DNA of 64,000 nt from Lotus japonicus (taxonomy: Eukaryota; Streptophyta; Magnoliopsida; Fabales; Fabaceae). The stretch lies in NCBI RefSeq assembly GCF_012489685.1, contig NC_080043.1, positions 37,835,127-37,899,126 of the forward strand, written 5' to 3'. Shown here piece by piece: positions 45,546-57,172 of the stretch. Every line of letters begins with the position of its first letter. Within the stretch, counting starts at the first letter, position 1. The notes beneath the pieces were generated by a model that ran no database searches, was not told where the DNA came from, and saw only the letters and a program-made list of their open reading frames with translations. A program made the translations under genes and the position numbers.

Positions 45546-45652
45546 GTTTTTTAGTACATTGGAAATATAAATTATACCTTTCGGAATTTGATCTCGAGAA
45601 CTTTCCTCTCCAACCTATATGTCCCCAGCTATTATCACTTGAGCTATTCTTT
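45546..45652 (-). repeat. SINE, family 1
   Basis: The minus strand reads AATAGCTCAAGTGATAATAGCT, B-box-like CGAGATCAAATTCC and TTTATATTTCCAATGTA plus A run, matching 34717-34830. Confidence 0.65.
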
Positions 45653-45891
45653 AATTTTAGGACACCGATCAAAATTTTTAAATCTTTAATAATTCAATAA
45701 TTATAAATTTCCGTTCTTTGAAGCAGATATTTATACGCAAAGCCTTCAATCACACTACAATCACACTACAGTGAAGTATATACAGCGGGGAACACGCGGC
45801 CAAGTTTAGCGACTGAGAAAGGGTGAACACACGCATGAAATCAGAACATCTGAAATCAGTGATTTCATCCCTCTCCAAGAGATTTAAAGGA

Positions 45892-45892
<1 letters not shown>

Positions 45893-45963
<71 letters not shown>
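45893..45963. repeat. (AAT)n microsatellite
   Basis: About 23 AAT triplets. It makes a short frame (ATG 45835 to 46017) read as a poly-asparagine peptide; that frame is not supported as a gene. Confidence 0.95.
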
Positions 45964-46098
45964 TGTGAAAAAATAAGTGCCGTTGAACTGCATTATCGAA
46001 TGAACGAGAAGAATTGAAAGGATCAGCATCCAGTGAAAATTTTGCTATCTATATATATATATATATGTAAAACACACTTGTGTTTTTGCATGCAATTA

Positions 46099-46407
46099 AT
46101 GTATTAAACCATAAAAGCTCACATACCTTTATATTAAATACATTAAAAAATAAAAAATTTAATAAACTAAAAACTGAAAAAATTTGTATTATAAAAACCT
46201 ATTCAACTACTTATATTAAATAACAACATTCATAGACTTAAAATTGACTTGAGCTTTGCATTTGACAAATTTAAAAAATCAAAATAAAAAACAAAATAAT
46301 ATTTATTAATAAATAATTTAGATAAAATACTTTTAAAATAAAAAATTTCTATCAATATATATCTATCTATATTGTACTAGGGGCTCTTATTTCCCAAAGT
46401 AATTATT

Positions 46408-46442
<35 letters not shown>

Positions 46443-46936
46443 TTGGTTTTTCCAAAAAAAATATTAGTAAAGCTCACTTGAGCTAAGTATTAAGTACAAA
46501 TACACATATGTATTAAACCATAAAAGCTCACATATCTTTATATTAAATACATTAAAAAATAAAAAATTTAATAAACTAAAAACTGAAAAAATTTGTATTA
46601 TAAAAACCTATTTAACTACTTATATTAAATAACAACATTCATAGACTTAAAATTGACTTGAGCTTTGCATTTGACAAATTTAAAAAAATCAAAATAAAAA
46701 AAATATTTATTAATAAATAATTTAAATAAAATGCTTTTAGAATAAAAAAATTTCTATCAATATATATCTATCTATATTGTACTTGGGGCTCTTATTTCCC
46801 AAAGTAATTATTTATATGTATATATATACATATATATATGTATATATATATATTTGGTTTTTCCAAAAAAAAAATATCTATCTATCTATATATATTGGTA
46901 AAGCTCACTTGAGCGAAGTATTAAGTACAAATACAC
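46099..46936 (-). repeat. Tandem duplication of a roughly 409-bp AT-rich unit
   Basis: The block starting GTATTAAACCATAAAAGCTC at 46101 repeats at 46510. It runs through TTGACTTGAGCTTTGC, CTATCTATATTGTACT, a (TA)n tract and TAAAGCTCACTTGAGC in both. The repeat family is the inverse of that at 28005-28670. Confidence 0.85.
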
Positions 46937-46939
46937 ATG

Positions 46940-47499
46940 AGAACCTACATACATTAGTAAAAAAATTAGTGTTTTAATGAGATAGCTTAGTGAGTGAATG
47001 AACGGGTAGTGAAAACTTGTGCACTAATGATTTCAGTTTTAAACTTAATAAATATCAAATGTATAAACAAAAGGGTAACATCCATGCCAAAAGTGTAACA
47101 GACCACAAAGTTATATCTGCAAATGGTTTTAGCACAGTACCTTAAATTAAAATCAAATTTAATGTTAATTTTAAACTAATATCAATTTAGTCCAAGAAAA
47201 AAAAACTATTAATAATAAAGCATACTTCCGCCAAAATTAATCTTGATATGCATTGGTCTTAGTTTGCTGTCCAATTTTCTGCAGGAATATATGTCTATTT
47301 TTCTTAAACTCACAAACTCTTAGAATTCCTTAACATAATAACTCTGAAGAAAAACTAACATTAAATTAAAAATAGTGGCATGATGACAATACCAGTGTCA
47401 AAAACTGAATAAAATTGTTAATGTCAGGAGGTTATTCAACTATCTAAATTAAATAAATAAAAAAAGAAATGTATTATATTGAACCATGCATCTATTATA
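46940..47499. other. No recognisable feature
   Basis: AT-rich intergenic DNA without ORFs or terminal repeats. Confidence 0.4.
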
Positions 47500-48526
47500 T
47501 CTCTATATAAACAAACCAGTAAAATCACTCACAAACTCAAATTATTCATATTTCTTATACTTCAGCTGCTGGTGAGAAAAAAATGACAATTGTCTCTAAC
47601 TACTTCAACAAGTATGTCATTTTTAATTATTTTAGTTAATTTCAAAATTGCTTTTTTAAATTACTCATTCTTATTTCTTTATTGCAGGAGAAAAATCATC
47701 AACAACAACAAGAAACACACATTACTTAGTGATATATCCCCGTTGCAGATGATTGGAAAATAAAACTGTGATTTTCACATATATGGTAATTTACTAAACA
47801 ATTCTTCTCCTTCAATTGAAATCATACAAATATATCATCATTTCTATATTTATATGACACAAATCAGTAACAAAGTGTGAGCCACATAAATTCATATACT
47901 GCACTAGAAAGATAAGTGTATAATGTAGTACTCACTATATTCTTAATAAGAAATAGGAATATTGTCATATTATGAAAAGAAATAACAACTTAATCATTCA
48001 AAGGGAACAAATGACGTCCGTCCATCCTACAGTTAGATAGAATCTATTTTTATGTTCGTGAAAGTTATTTTAAAAGAACTTCTATGCCACCAGCAATGGT
48101 AAACAACCACATCAATCTTGATAAAAAAAAATTAGCACAACTGATAACATCACTGCAATGACTAAATCAATATTAGAAAAAAAAAATAGTAGACTACCAC
48201 GTCCATTTCAATACTAATCTAATTAAGTAATTAAATTTATTTTATATCAAAAAAAATACTACTCTCATTTCAATCTCAATAGAAATCTACCTATTTTTTC
48301 TTCCGATGAAGCAAAAAAAAGAAAAGAAATCTACCTGTTTGATCCTTTTTTCCCTTATTAGAGAAAGAAAGTGTGAGAATATCATAACTCAATTATATTT
48401 AATTATACTTATATTCTAAATCTTCTTCTAAATAATAGCTTTCTTACCTTTCTGCAAATTTAAATATTACAATTAAAAAATACAAATTAAAAATGAACCC
48501 GTGCAACGCACGAGTTTAATTTCTAG
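47500..48526 (+). mobile_element. Non-autonomous Helitron (1,027 bp)
   Basis: It starts A|TCTCTATATAAAC and ends with the hairpin-like CCCGTGCAACGCACGAG, nine bases, then CTAG|T. This matches Helitron rules (5' TC, 3' CTRR, insertion between A and T). Near 47695-47790 it carries a short RPA-like trace: HTLLSDISP, then in a shifted frame DDWKIKL. This recalls the replication-protein-A/DUF223 domains carried by plant Helitrons. No helicase is present. Confidence 0.65.
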
Positions 48527-49118
48527 TGTAGCAGTAATGCAAACAATAATGGGATTACCAATTAATAATGTTAGTTTAGTGATAAGTAAGTTAGAAGCGA
48601 TAAGAATGAGAACATTAATTTAAATTTTGGGAAAAATATTTGTCAAGAGGAATAAGGATGAGAGTATTAATTAAAATTTTAAGAAAAAAGCATTTGTCTG
48701 AAGAAAATGCAAGCATTTTTCGAAGAGTAATGACATTTGAGTAGCCAAAATATGTGTCATAGTAGGGAAATATTTCTAATGTTTGGTACCCAAAATAGGT
48801 GTCATAGTAAAGAAAATAGTGAACGTATTTTGGTAAGGTATCAACAAGAGATTATATTTAGAGTTGTAGATGTGTGTTTTGTATGAACACTCAGATTTGA
48901 AAGATAATGTTTTCATCTATAATTTTATCAAGACGGTAACACCCCATTTTTCGTTATTAGATTATTTATTATTTTATTTTAATTATTATTATGCTATATG
49001 GTAATTTGATGAATAGATTGATTTCTGTCGAATGCAATTTAAGTAGAAGGAGGTTCATAGATTGATTTCTGTCGAATGCAATTTAAGTCAATGACAGAAA
49101 AATGAAATGTCTCACACA
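48527..49118. other. Intergenic, with a 44-bp tandem duplication
   Basis: ATAGATTGATTTCTGTCGAA plus about 14 further bases occurs at 49014 and again at 49058. Nothing else was recognised. Confidence 0.5.
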
Positions 49119-49365
49119 AATAAATAAGGCTTAAATATGTTGGGGGCCCCTATAAAATAGGGGTCCTTTGGTTTAAGCCCCTACAAAATTTTTTCTTGGG
49201 AATAAGCCCCTAATGAGAAAATAATATATAGTGATAAGCCCCTGCCGTTAACTTCCGTTAAAAAATATATGAGTCAGCAAACGGAGCTGACGTGGACCTT
49301 TGCCACCTCATCAAGTGGGCCCACAAGCTGCTGACGTGGAAATGAGAAGAGAAATATGAAAATGC

Positions 49366-49436
49366 CAAATGTGGGATTTGAACCCAAGACCTAGAACATA
49401 ATGGGCAACATCCTTCCCACTAGGCTACAAGCTGCA
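49366..49436 (-). repeat. tRNA-like module, left arm
   Basis: The minus strand carries the A-box-like TAGCCTAGTGGG and B box GGGTTCAAATCCC at tRNA-like spacing. Mirrored by 50114-50186. It does not form a credible full cloverleaf, so it is not called as a tRNA gene. Confidence 0.6.
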
Positions 49437-49517
49437 TCATTAGTATAAGTGCAAAATTTAATATATATCTTATTTAAACTGAAGCTGCTAATATTTCAAC
49501 CAAAAATTTAAAAATGT

Positions 49518-49585
49518 CCTAAGCATGATTTGAACCCAAAACATAGAGGTTCATGGAGGAGGCTCTAACCACTAAGTCAATGCCT
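49518..49585 (-). repeat. tRNA-like module, inner left
   Basis: Minus strand: TTAGTGGTTAGAGCC and the B box GGGTTCAAATC. Its sequence differs from the arm modules. Confidence 0.5.
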
Positions 49586-49917
49586 AATTTATGCATGTAT
49601 TTTTAGCGCAAAACTAAATATATATTTAAAAACAAACTGATAATGCTAAATAAATTTGATGTGGTAGATCTAAAAATTACATTTTTAGGCTCTTAGACGC
49701 TCTTATATAATGTATCAATTTGAAACAAAATAAAATATTAAATGTAAATAGAAAAACATATTTACAAAACTTTAAAACGTAAAAAAGTTAAATCTTACAA
49801 ATTTATTAGAGTTCATATATTGACTTTTTTTAAGTACTAATGAGTATATATACTGAAAGAACAAAATAATAGTTTTTTATGATTTAAGTGGGGTTGAATT
49901 CTTGTTCTTTTTTTTAC

Positions 49918-49962
<45 letters not shown>

Positions 49963-49980
49963 GCGCATGAATAACAAAAT

Positions 49981-50050
49981 GAGCCAGTGGCTCAATTGTA
50001 AGGACATTGAGTATGATCCTCCATTTATGGTGTTCGAATCCTGATTATGG
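49981..50050 (+). repeat. tRNA-like module, inner right
   Basis: A-box-like GTGGCTCAATTGTAAGG and B-box-like GTGTTCGAATCC. It is not the mirror of the inner-left module. Confidence 0.5.
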
Positions 50051-50113
50051 TGTTTTTAAAAAAAATTGTTAGTTTAAATGAGATATATATCAAATTTTGC
50101 ACTTGTATTAAAG

Positions 50114-50186
50114 ATGCAGCTTGTAGCCTAGTGGGAAGGATGTTGCCCATTATGCTCTAGGTCTTGGGTTCAAATCCCACATTTGA
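50114..50186 (+). repeat. tRNA-like module, right arm
   Basis: The inverted counterpart of 49366-49436, with the same A and B boxes. Confidence 0.6.
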
Positions 50187-50436
50187 CATTTTCATATTTC
50201 TCTTCTCATTTCCACGTCAACAGCTTGTGGGCCCACTTGATGAGGTGGCAAAGGTCCACGTCAGCTCCGTTTGCTGACTCATATATTTTTTAACGGAAGT
50301 TGACGGCAGGGGCTTATCACTATATATTATTTTCTCATTAGGGGCTTATTCCCAAGAAAAAATTTTGTAGGGGCTTAAACCAAAGGAACCCTATTTTATA
50401 GGGGCCTCCAACATATTTAAGCCTAGCCAATAAATA

Positions 50437-51126
50437 ATAATAAACTCTAATACCAAAATTCAAGAGTTCTAATTGGCTTAAAACGAGGGATTATTACTCT
50501 AACTCTTTATAATTATATCTCATTTGACTTTTCAAAAAAAAAAATTATATCTCAATCAATCCATAACTTTTAATAATAATCAGCCAACACCACGTGAAAA
50601 GTAGCATATTACACGTGACCAGCAGCACATTGCATATATTAACCATTTGGCACCACGTGACAGTGCCATCCGTATACGTTGATGTTATCTTGCAAAATCT
50701 CTCTCTCCCCCACCAACGTAACAGCTGAATAAACTGGCTTTCCTATCAAGGGAAGTTGCCTTGAAAAGATGTGTACATAGGCTTTTTCTGTTTGTTGAAA
50801 TTCATCGGTCTTATACATTTTCCGATGTATAAAAACATTTCCGGAAAATAAAACAAAGAAATGAATTTTTAATACTTCACATCAATAAAGTTGGAATATT
50901 ACCAATAATTGATGTAAAAAATGAACGATGCAGGATAAATATATTTTAAATATTTTAATATGATTATTTTTTGCTTACAACAATATTACAATGGAATCAC
51001 CGTGTGAGAGGCAAAACTACTGGCTAAAACGATCGCTTCTAGGCAATCAATCAGAAAAAGATACTATTTGTCTTTAAAGAAACAAATAATGTATAGTATA
51101 TATGGGTCTCCCGAATGTTAGTTTGA
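50437..51126. other. No recognisable feature
   Basis: AT-rich intergenic DNA with CACGTG-containing phrases near 50590-50660. No ORF supported. Confidence 0.4.
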
Positions 51127-51272
51127 GTGTAGTAAGAGCTAGAAGACATAAGAGTTGGGTGTGATAAATGATGAAGGGTGAGATAAATGATGAAGAGTCT
51201 AAAGTTCGAACCGTGAAGATGAATTAATTTATTAATATTACTAACAATTAACATTTGTCTATTAAAAAAATT
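51127..51272 (+). repeat. SINE, family 2
   Basis: AGTAAGAGCTAGAAGACATA is followed by an internal duplication of GATAAATGATGAAG, a B-box-like AAGTTCGAACC and the tail ACTAACAATTAACATTTG. Confidence 0.6.
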
Positions 51273-52469
51273 AGTATAAGGCATAGAAACACAAGAAAGG
51301 GGGTTTGAATTGTATTTTTCTAAAACTTTGGTTTTTCAAAAGATCATTTGTTTAAGAAGACTTTTCACAAAAGGTTTTGTGCAGCAGATATGTAAGTAAA
51401 GTAATAAACGTTAGAAACACAACAATATATCTTGGTTCACTCATAAATGATGGGGCTACGTACGTCCAGTCCTTGATTAAACTAAGATTTAACTCTCCAA
51501 GTATCAAGGACTTCTCCTACACCAAGTATTCTCTAAGACTTCTCCTTACAAGTATTAGACAGGACTTCTCCCAACCAAGTATTATACAAGACTTCTCCTA
51601 ACCAAGTATTCTAAGGACTTCTCCTTAATCAAGTATTGTTCAGGACTTCTCCTAAGATTTTTCAAGATCGTTTGACTCTACAAGTTTCTCTTCTCATAAG
51701 AGGGATCGTAGAAAATGTTAAGCACAAGAACTACAAAGTATTTGAGAGGATTTGACTCTGATGTGTACTTTGAGTTCTGAATCTATATAGATTTGAGTAT
51801 GAAAATTTGACTCTTAGCTATTTCTCTCAGACGATGCAAGGGATTAATTGACTCTTAGGCTTTACTTGATTTCTGGCTTTTGGCTGACTTGATCTTTTTG
51901 GATTGATTCAATAAAGGTTGGATCGTTAATTGCAGAAATCTTCAAGTCTTGCTTATATACTTCTTGATCTTCTGTGAGAGTGATTATAGTTGTTGGAGCT
52001 TGTTCTTCACAAAGATTAGCCATTGGATCAAATGGTGCTTTTGTGTACGTGATTCACGTCAATTGCATTAAAATGCATGTCACTGTTTGAAGAAGACCTT
52101 TTACCTAAAAGGTGTATTCTGTCAGCTGGAAGGTAGCATAGGTCCTTGCTTCTATCTATTGATGAGAAAAAATTACAATTTGATGGTAACAACGTTGTAC
52201 TTCAACTTTGACCATTGTTTTTTGTCAGATCACTTGCTCTTTCAGCAAAACTTCTTCTCCAAGTTTGTTTGAGATCTTTTTTTTATTAAAAGATGGCATT
52301 CTTTCTTCAGACGATCTTCTCTTTGGAAGGCGATCTTCTTTCTTCTCAAGGCTTGAACTGTCGTTTTGTGTAGGCTAGCCCGACTTGGACAGAACATCAT
52401 AGTCGTAGATGATAAGTCAAAGGTGTTCCTGAAATATGAAATTTTTAGTGTTCCACTTATGCCCTAAAA
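51273..52469. repeat. LTR-like debris with a 31-bp minisatellite
   Basis: About six imperfect copies of CAAGTATT..AGGACTTCTCC at roughly 31-bp spacing lie at 51497-51655. The surrounding sequence resembles legume Copia LTRs (a GGGGGTTTGAATTG phrase near 51300). No primer site or second LTR was found. Confidence 0.4.
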
Positions 52470-54370
52470 ATTGTTATCGTACAAAACATGATAAACGATA
52501 TGATTAATCGTTTGAACTTAACATACCATTTGGAAGTAGACACTTAGTAGATAAGCCAGTTTGGGGATGGAGCAGGAATGTGTACTTTAATGTAAAGTCG
52601 ACTTACTTTAACCTGCAGGAAGCTAAGATCAATGGTGAAGCAAGTGACTCCTCAACTTTGGTGTTCCCATGGAATCAACTCTGGATAGTACACACAACAT
52701 CGAAGGTGAGGCATTTTGCCTCTAAGGTGGCCACTAATAAACGTAAAGGAAATTTATCAAAACGCGGGGTCCAAATGCAGTAGGAATGCGTCCTATGCCA
52801 GTAGCAAGTAGAGGAGTCACAAGATCACTTATTTTTACAGCAAAACATGATAAACGATATGATTAAATGTTTAAAACTTAACATACCATTGGGGTTTAGA
52901 CACTTAGAAGATAAGCCAGCTTGGGGATGGAGCAAGAATGGGTACTTCAGTGTAATGTCGGCTTACTTTAACCTGCAGAAAGCTAAGATCAATGGTGAAG
53001 CAAGTGGCTCCTCAACTTTAATGTTCCCATGAAATCAACTTTGGATAGTACATGCCCCATCGAAGGTGAGGCATTTTGCCTCTAGGGTGGCCACTAATAA
53101 ACTGTCACGTAGAGGAAATTTAGCAAAATGCGGTGTCCAAATGCAGCAGGAATGCGTCCTATGCCAACAACAAGTAGAGGAGTCACAAGATCGCTTATTT
53201 TTGCAGTGTAATTGGGGAAGGGTTGCTAAATTAGTATGCTACGCAGAATCACCAATAGTGGATAAAGGCCCAAAGCAAGTGCCAAACCAGGTTGCAGGCT
53301 AAACGATGACAGTGATAAGCGTTGGCATGCTCCTTTAGTGGGTGGGATCAAATTAAATGTTGATGTCGGATGGTCTGGCCAAAGTTCCATTGGCTTCAGT
53401 TTGGTGATTCAGACATTTTCAACTGATTTAATGTTTGCAACATCCAGTTTAGAAGTGTAGCGCATGGAACCTTTGGAGGCAGAAGCAGCGGCGCTGCAGT
53501 GGAGCTTGGCGGTGGCACTGGCGCAAGACCTTGAGCTGGACAAAGTGATTGTAGAGTCTGACTTGAAAAATGTAATTAAGGTCGTGAAGACAGGTGATTC
53601 TCCAACAATATCGATGCAGTGATACAAGATTGCAGATTTACGGCATTAAGCTTCCAAAGAATTTTTTTACTCACATAAATAGGCTTGCCAATAAGGTTGT
53701 CCATATTCTTGCTTCTATTGTTGTCTCATTTCTGTTAGAAGTCCCACATTGGTTAGAGATGTGGCCAAACAAGTGCTTATAAAGTGTAGAGCAACCCTCA
53801 ACTCTTGAGCTAGCTTATGGGTTGAGTTAGGCCTCCATAATTATAATATGGTATTAGAGTCTGTCCAATATCCATTTGTTATAGAGACCTCCCATATTTG
53901 GGCCACCCGTTGATGTTAATTCCATGCTCCGGATGTCCAACCTCGGGCGTGAGGGGGTGTGTTAGAGTCTCACATTGGCTAGAAATATAACAAATCAAGT
54001 GCTTATAAAGGGTAGAGCAACCCTCAATTCTTGAACTAGCTTTTTTGGGTTGAGGTAGGCCTCCCTAATTCTAATATGATATCAGAGTATATCCTAGATC
54101 CATTTGTTGTGGAGAATCCCTATATTTAGGTCACCCGTTGATGTTAATTCAACGCTCCAGATGTGCATCTCTGGGCGTGAGGGGGTGTGTTAGAAGTTCC
54201 ACATTGACAACCCTAAACTATTGAGCTAGCTTTTGGGTTGAGTTAGGCCTTCATAATTCTAATAATGTCCAACGTATGAATGGTGGAACGATCAACGAGA
54301 ATGTGTAGCTAATGTACTCTTTGCAGACAAGTGCCTTAATTAATGAAAGTATGAGCTTTGCCTAAAATAT
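52470..54370 (+). pseudogene. LINE 3' remnant (zf-RVT and RNase H) with an internal duplication
   Basis: A zf-RVT-like segment (WGWSRNGYF.VKS.YF, then KVRHFASKVATNK and CVLCQ..VEES.DHLFLQ) occurs twice as a 359-bp tandem duplication (52482-52840 and 52841-53215). An RNase H-like domain follows (KLNVDVGWSGQ, EAEAAALQWSLAVA, VIVESDLKNVI; 53340-53580). The tail resumes after the TRIM insertion (about 54265-54370). Several stops are present. Confidence 0.8.
53733..54264 (+). mobile_element. TRIM retrotransposon with three tandem LTRs
   Basis: Short LTRs start TGTTAGA.(G)T(C)(C/T)CACATTG at 53733-53848, 53960-54076 and 54188-54264 (the third has an internal deletion). After the first two come tRNA-Met-type primer sites (TGGTATTAGAG at 53849 and TGATATCAGAG at 54077), and before the second and third lies the polypurine tract GGCGTGAGGGGGTG. 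The internal regions are about 110 bp. Flanks ATTTC and ATGTC are a possible imperfect TSD. It sits inside LINE RNase H sequence. Confidence 0.8.
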
Positions 54371-54527
54371 AAATAACTCAAAATAATTTTCAAACGAAAA
54401 AGTTCAGATTATCAAAAGAAAAAAGGAAAAACGTTTTTCAAAAGAAAAATAGAAAAAAACTATTAGAATTAAACAAACTTTGAAGACTAAAAATAGAAAG
54501 AAAAAAAATCACCCCAAGCAATTTTAA
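54371..54527. other. A-rich spacer between two tail-to-tail LINEs
   Basis: The end of the plus-strand LINE and the poly(A) end of the minus-strand LINE (54526-54540) face each other across this segment. Nothing else recognised. Confidence 0.5.
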
Positions 54528-54747
54528 TTTTTTTTTTGTACAGTTCATAAAGAAAGAAAAGAAAACGGGAAACCCCGAACTAAGGTCTCACAGATGAGAC
54601 ATCCATAGAATCAGCAAGCAATAAAAAACTCATCCCATCTACTGGGTGAGCAATAGCCTCGAAAAATCTTGAGCAGCTCCAAACTTCGCAAGGAAATCAG
54701 CACAAGAATTCTCCTCCCTGAGCGTATGGATCACCTCCACCTACCAA

Positions 54748-55185
54748 TCACGACCCAAAAGGTCCTTGATGAGTAGGAGGGTAACCCAGCTGAAACCAAA
54801 GGCCCTTCGCATGTCTACAGTCGCGAAGGCAGTGCATCACAGTTTCGTCGCCGGCATCACAAAGCGCACAACTAGCAGAATTTGCCATACCCCTCCTGAA
54901 TCTGCAAGCGTTGGTGGGGAGAGAGTCGTCCGCCGCAAGCCAAACAAGGATGACACACTTCAGCGGCATCTTCAAACGCAAAATCCAAAGTCAGCTAGTA
55001 TCAGGACCCAGAACCCGAGCCATCTCTTCAATTCGCTGGTTAATTAACCAATCATAACTTGTTTTTGTACTATAAACACCACTAACATGCCTCGTCCAAC
55101 GGATGCCATCAGCCACATGCGGGTTGATACGGAGATGACACGTGGTAATGGACTGAACAAGATGCTCAGGCAGAGACGTCCACAA
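54748..55185 (-). pseudogene. LINE ORF2 zf-RVT region
   Basis: TSYDWLINQRI near 55060 precedes LKMPLKCVILVWLAADDSLPT and the zinc-binding CALCDAGDETVMHCLRDC. A stop lies between 54991 and 54981. Confidence 0.8.
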
Positions 55186-55344
55186 CTGCTCTAACCTCCA
55201 ACCATTGTCGTCCTAGAGATCTCTTATGCGAGTATTAATGTCATAGTAGTGCACAAAAGCAATTTGTTGACCTAGAGGTTGAGTACTACACCAAGCAGTG
55301 TCCCAAAAAGAAGACATACCATTTCCAACTTTGAACTCGAAACC

Positions 55345-56982
55345 TTACCCTAACGCATCACGAGCCTTCCCAAACGCCTTGAACACAGGAGAGCCCTGCT
55401 TAATCTCAACATTCATGAACGAGCCAGCAGGAAAATAATTAGCTTTAAGGAGGTGCACCCGGGGTTTGTCAGAATCAGCAAGGATTTCCCACACATGTTT
55501 GCCTAAAAGCGCAACATTATGATCTCTAGCTTTGCGCAAACCCAAACCCCCAACAGACTTGGGAAGAGCTATCTGATCCCAACCAACAAGATGTAATGCC
55601 TTGCCATCACGATTTTTCCGGATAAAATTCCTCATAGTAGCATCCAATTTATCACAAACGCCTTGAGGGATCCAAACTTGACGCATACAATAAGCGGGCA
55701 TGGCTGAAAGGACTGACTAAGCAAGGGTGACACGACCTGCTCTATTTAGAAGCTTAGACTTCCAATCCGCCAAGCGAGAATTGATACGATCAAATATAAA
55801 ATTAAAATCATACTTGGTAATTCGTTTTTGGAAAATTGGAAATCCCAAATACCTTCCAATATCATAAGTGAATTGAATACCAGCAAGACTAGACTTCTTA
55901 TAATTCGACATCCCATCAAAGCCTAGGATTTTTGACTTAGCCTCATTCACCTTCAAACCAGAAGCTTTGCAGAAATTATCCAGAAGATCTTTCAGCAACT
56001 TAACCTGATTTTTCTTTGCTTTAACAAAAAGAAGCACATCATCTACAAAAAAGAGATGAGACAAACCAGGGTCATTCCTAACAGTGCAGATAGGGTCCCA
56101 CTTCCCGTCCAAGACAGCAAAAGAAATAGCTGAGCTAAATCTCTCCATACAAAGAACAAAAAGGTAAGGGGAAAGAAGGTCACCTTGTCTCAAACCACGC
56201 TTAGCCGGAAAGGATTGCAATCTCTCACCATTCCACAAAATTGAAAGATGAGAAGCTGACACACAAAACATGATTAAGCGGATATAGGATGGGGGAAACC
56301 CAAAGGCCACCAAGGTATCCTTCAAGAAACCCCAATAAACCCGATCATAAGCTTTTTCCAGATCAAGTTTAAAAACTAGATTACCATTCTTCCGCTTGGC
56401 CTTCCGCTGATGGTACACAATCTCTTGGAGGGCTATGGCATTGTCACTAGTATTTCTCCCTGGTATAAAACTACTATGCATAGGACTAATAATATGATTC
56501 AAGAGAGGCCGAATTCTATTGACTAGAATCTTAGTAATCAACTTATACACAACATTACACAAGCTGATTGGCCTGAAATCCTTCAAAGAGAGAGGGTTAT
56601 CCACTTTAGGGATAAGAACAATGAGAGTTTCCCCTAAAGCCGGATCAAACTGTTGGGTCTCAAAAGCATTTTTAACACACTGAAAAACCTTGTCACCCAC
56701 AACATCCCAGTAGGTTTTGTAGAAGAAAGCATGGAAACCATCAGGCCCTGAGGCTTTAAGCGACCCTATATGTTGGAGAGCTTTAAAAACTTCCTCCTTG
56801 GTAACCTCCTTCACAAGATCCGCCAAACGGAAGGCAGGAATGGTAGGTAAACCTGGAGTAGGTAAGCAAGAAGGATTTATCTCAACTGTTTCAGTAAACA
56901 AAGTATTAAAATACTCAATCGCACCCAGCTGAAGGGTCTTAGGATCATCACACCACGTTCCATCCAGCAAATTCAGACCCAA
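55345..56982 (-). pseudogene. LINE ORF2 reverse transcriptase
   Basis: An open stretch of about 421 codons (56982-55717) with KASGPDGFHAFFYKTYWD, LIPKVDNPLSLKDFRPISLC, FKLDLEKAYDRVYW and GLRQGDLLSPYLFVLCME. The catalytic box FVDDVLLF replaces the usual FADD. A second stretch (55701-55345) follows after one stop. Normally this gives target-primed reverse transcription. Confidence 0.9.
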
Positions 56983-57172
56983 TATACGGTTCCTCCTCCG
57001 ACGAATAACAGTCTGAGCATGGAAAAAAGTAGTGTTCCTGTTGCCATACTTAACCTACTTTTCCCTAGACTTTTGGAACCACAACATCTCCTCTTGGGAA
57101 AGAATATCATAATGCTCTTTTTTCAATTTATCAAGCTGGAGCATGAGAGCAATAGAGTCCACAGTCTCAAGC

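Larger units (their letters stand above)
49127..50428. mobile_element. Palindromic (long-TIR, Mutator-like) element carrying tRNA-like modules
   Basis: Inverted arms of about 360 bp (49127-49485 and 50067-50424) start AGGCTTAAATATGTTGG and are nearly identical. AATAAATA flanks both sides (49119-49126 and 50429-50436) with four extra bases AGCC on the right. The long TIRs starting GGCTTAAATATG are of a type known from legume Mutator-like MITEs (from memory). Each arm holds a tRNA-like module, and two others lie in the spacer, next to a (TA)n tract at 49919-49957. Confidence 0.75.

Noticed and set aside
45835..46017. Short ORF with a long asparagine run
   Set aside because: Driven by an (AAT)n microsatellite; no conserved flanks, splice context or homologue recognised.
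49366..50186. Possible functional tRNA genes
   Set aside because: A and B boxes are present, but acceptor and anticodon stems do not form well by eye and the modules are embedded in a repeat; better described as tRNA-derived.
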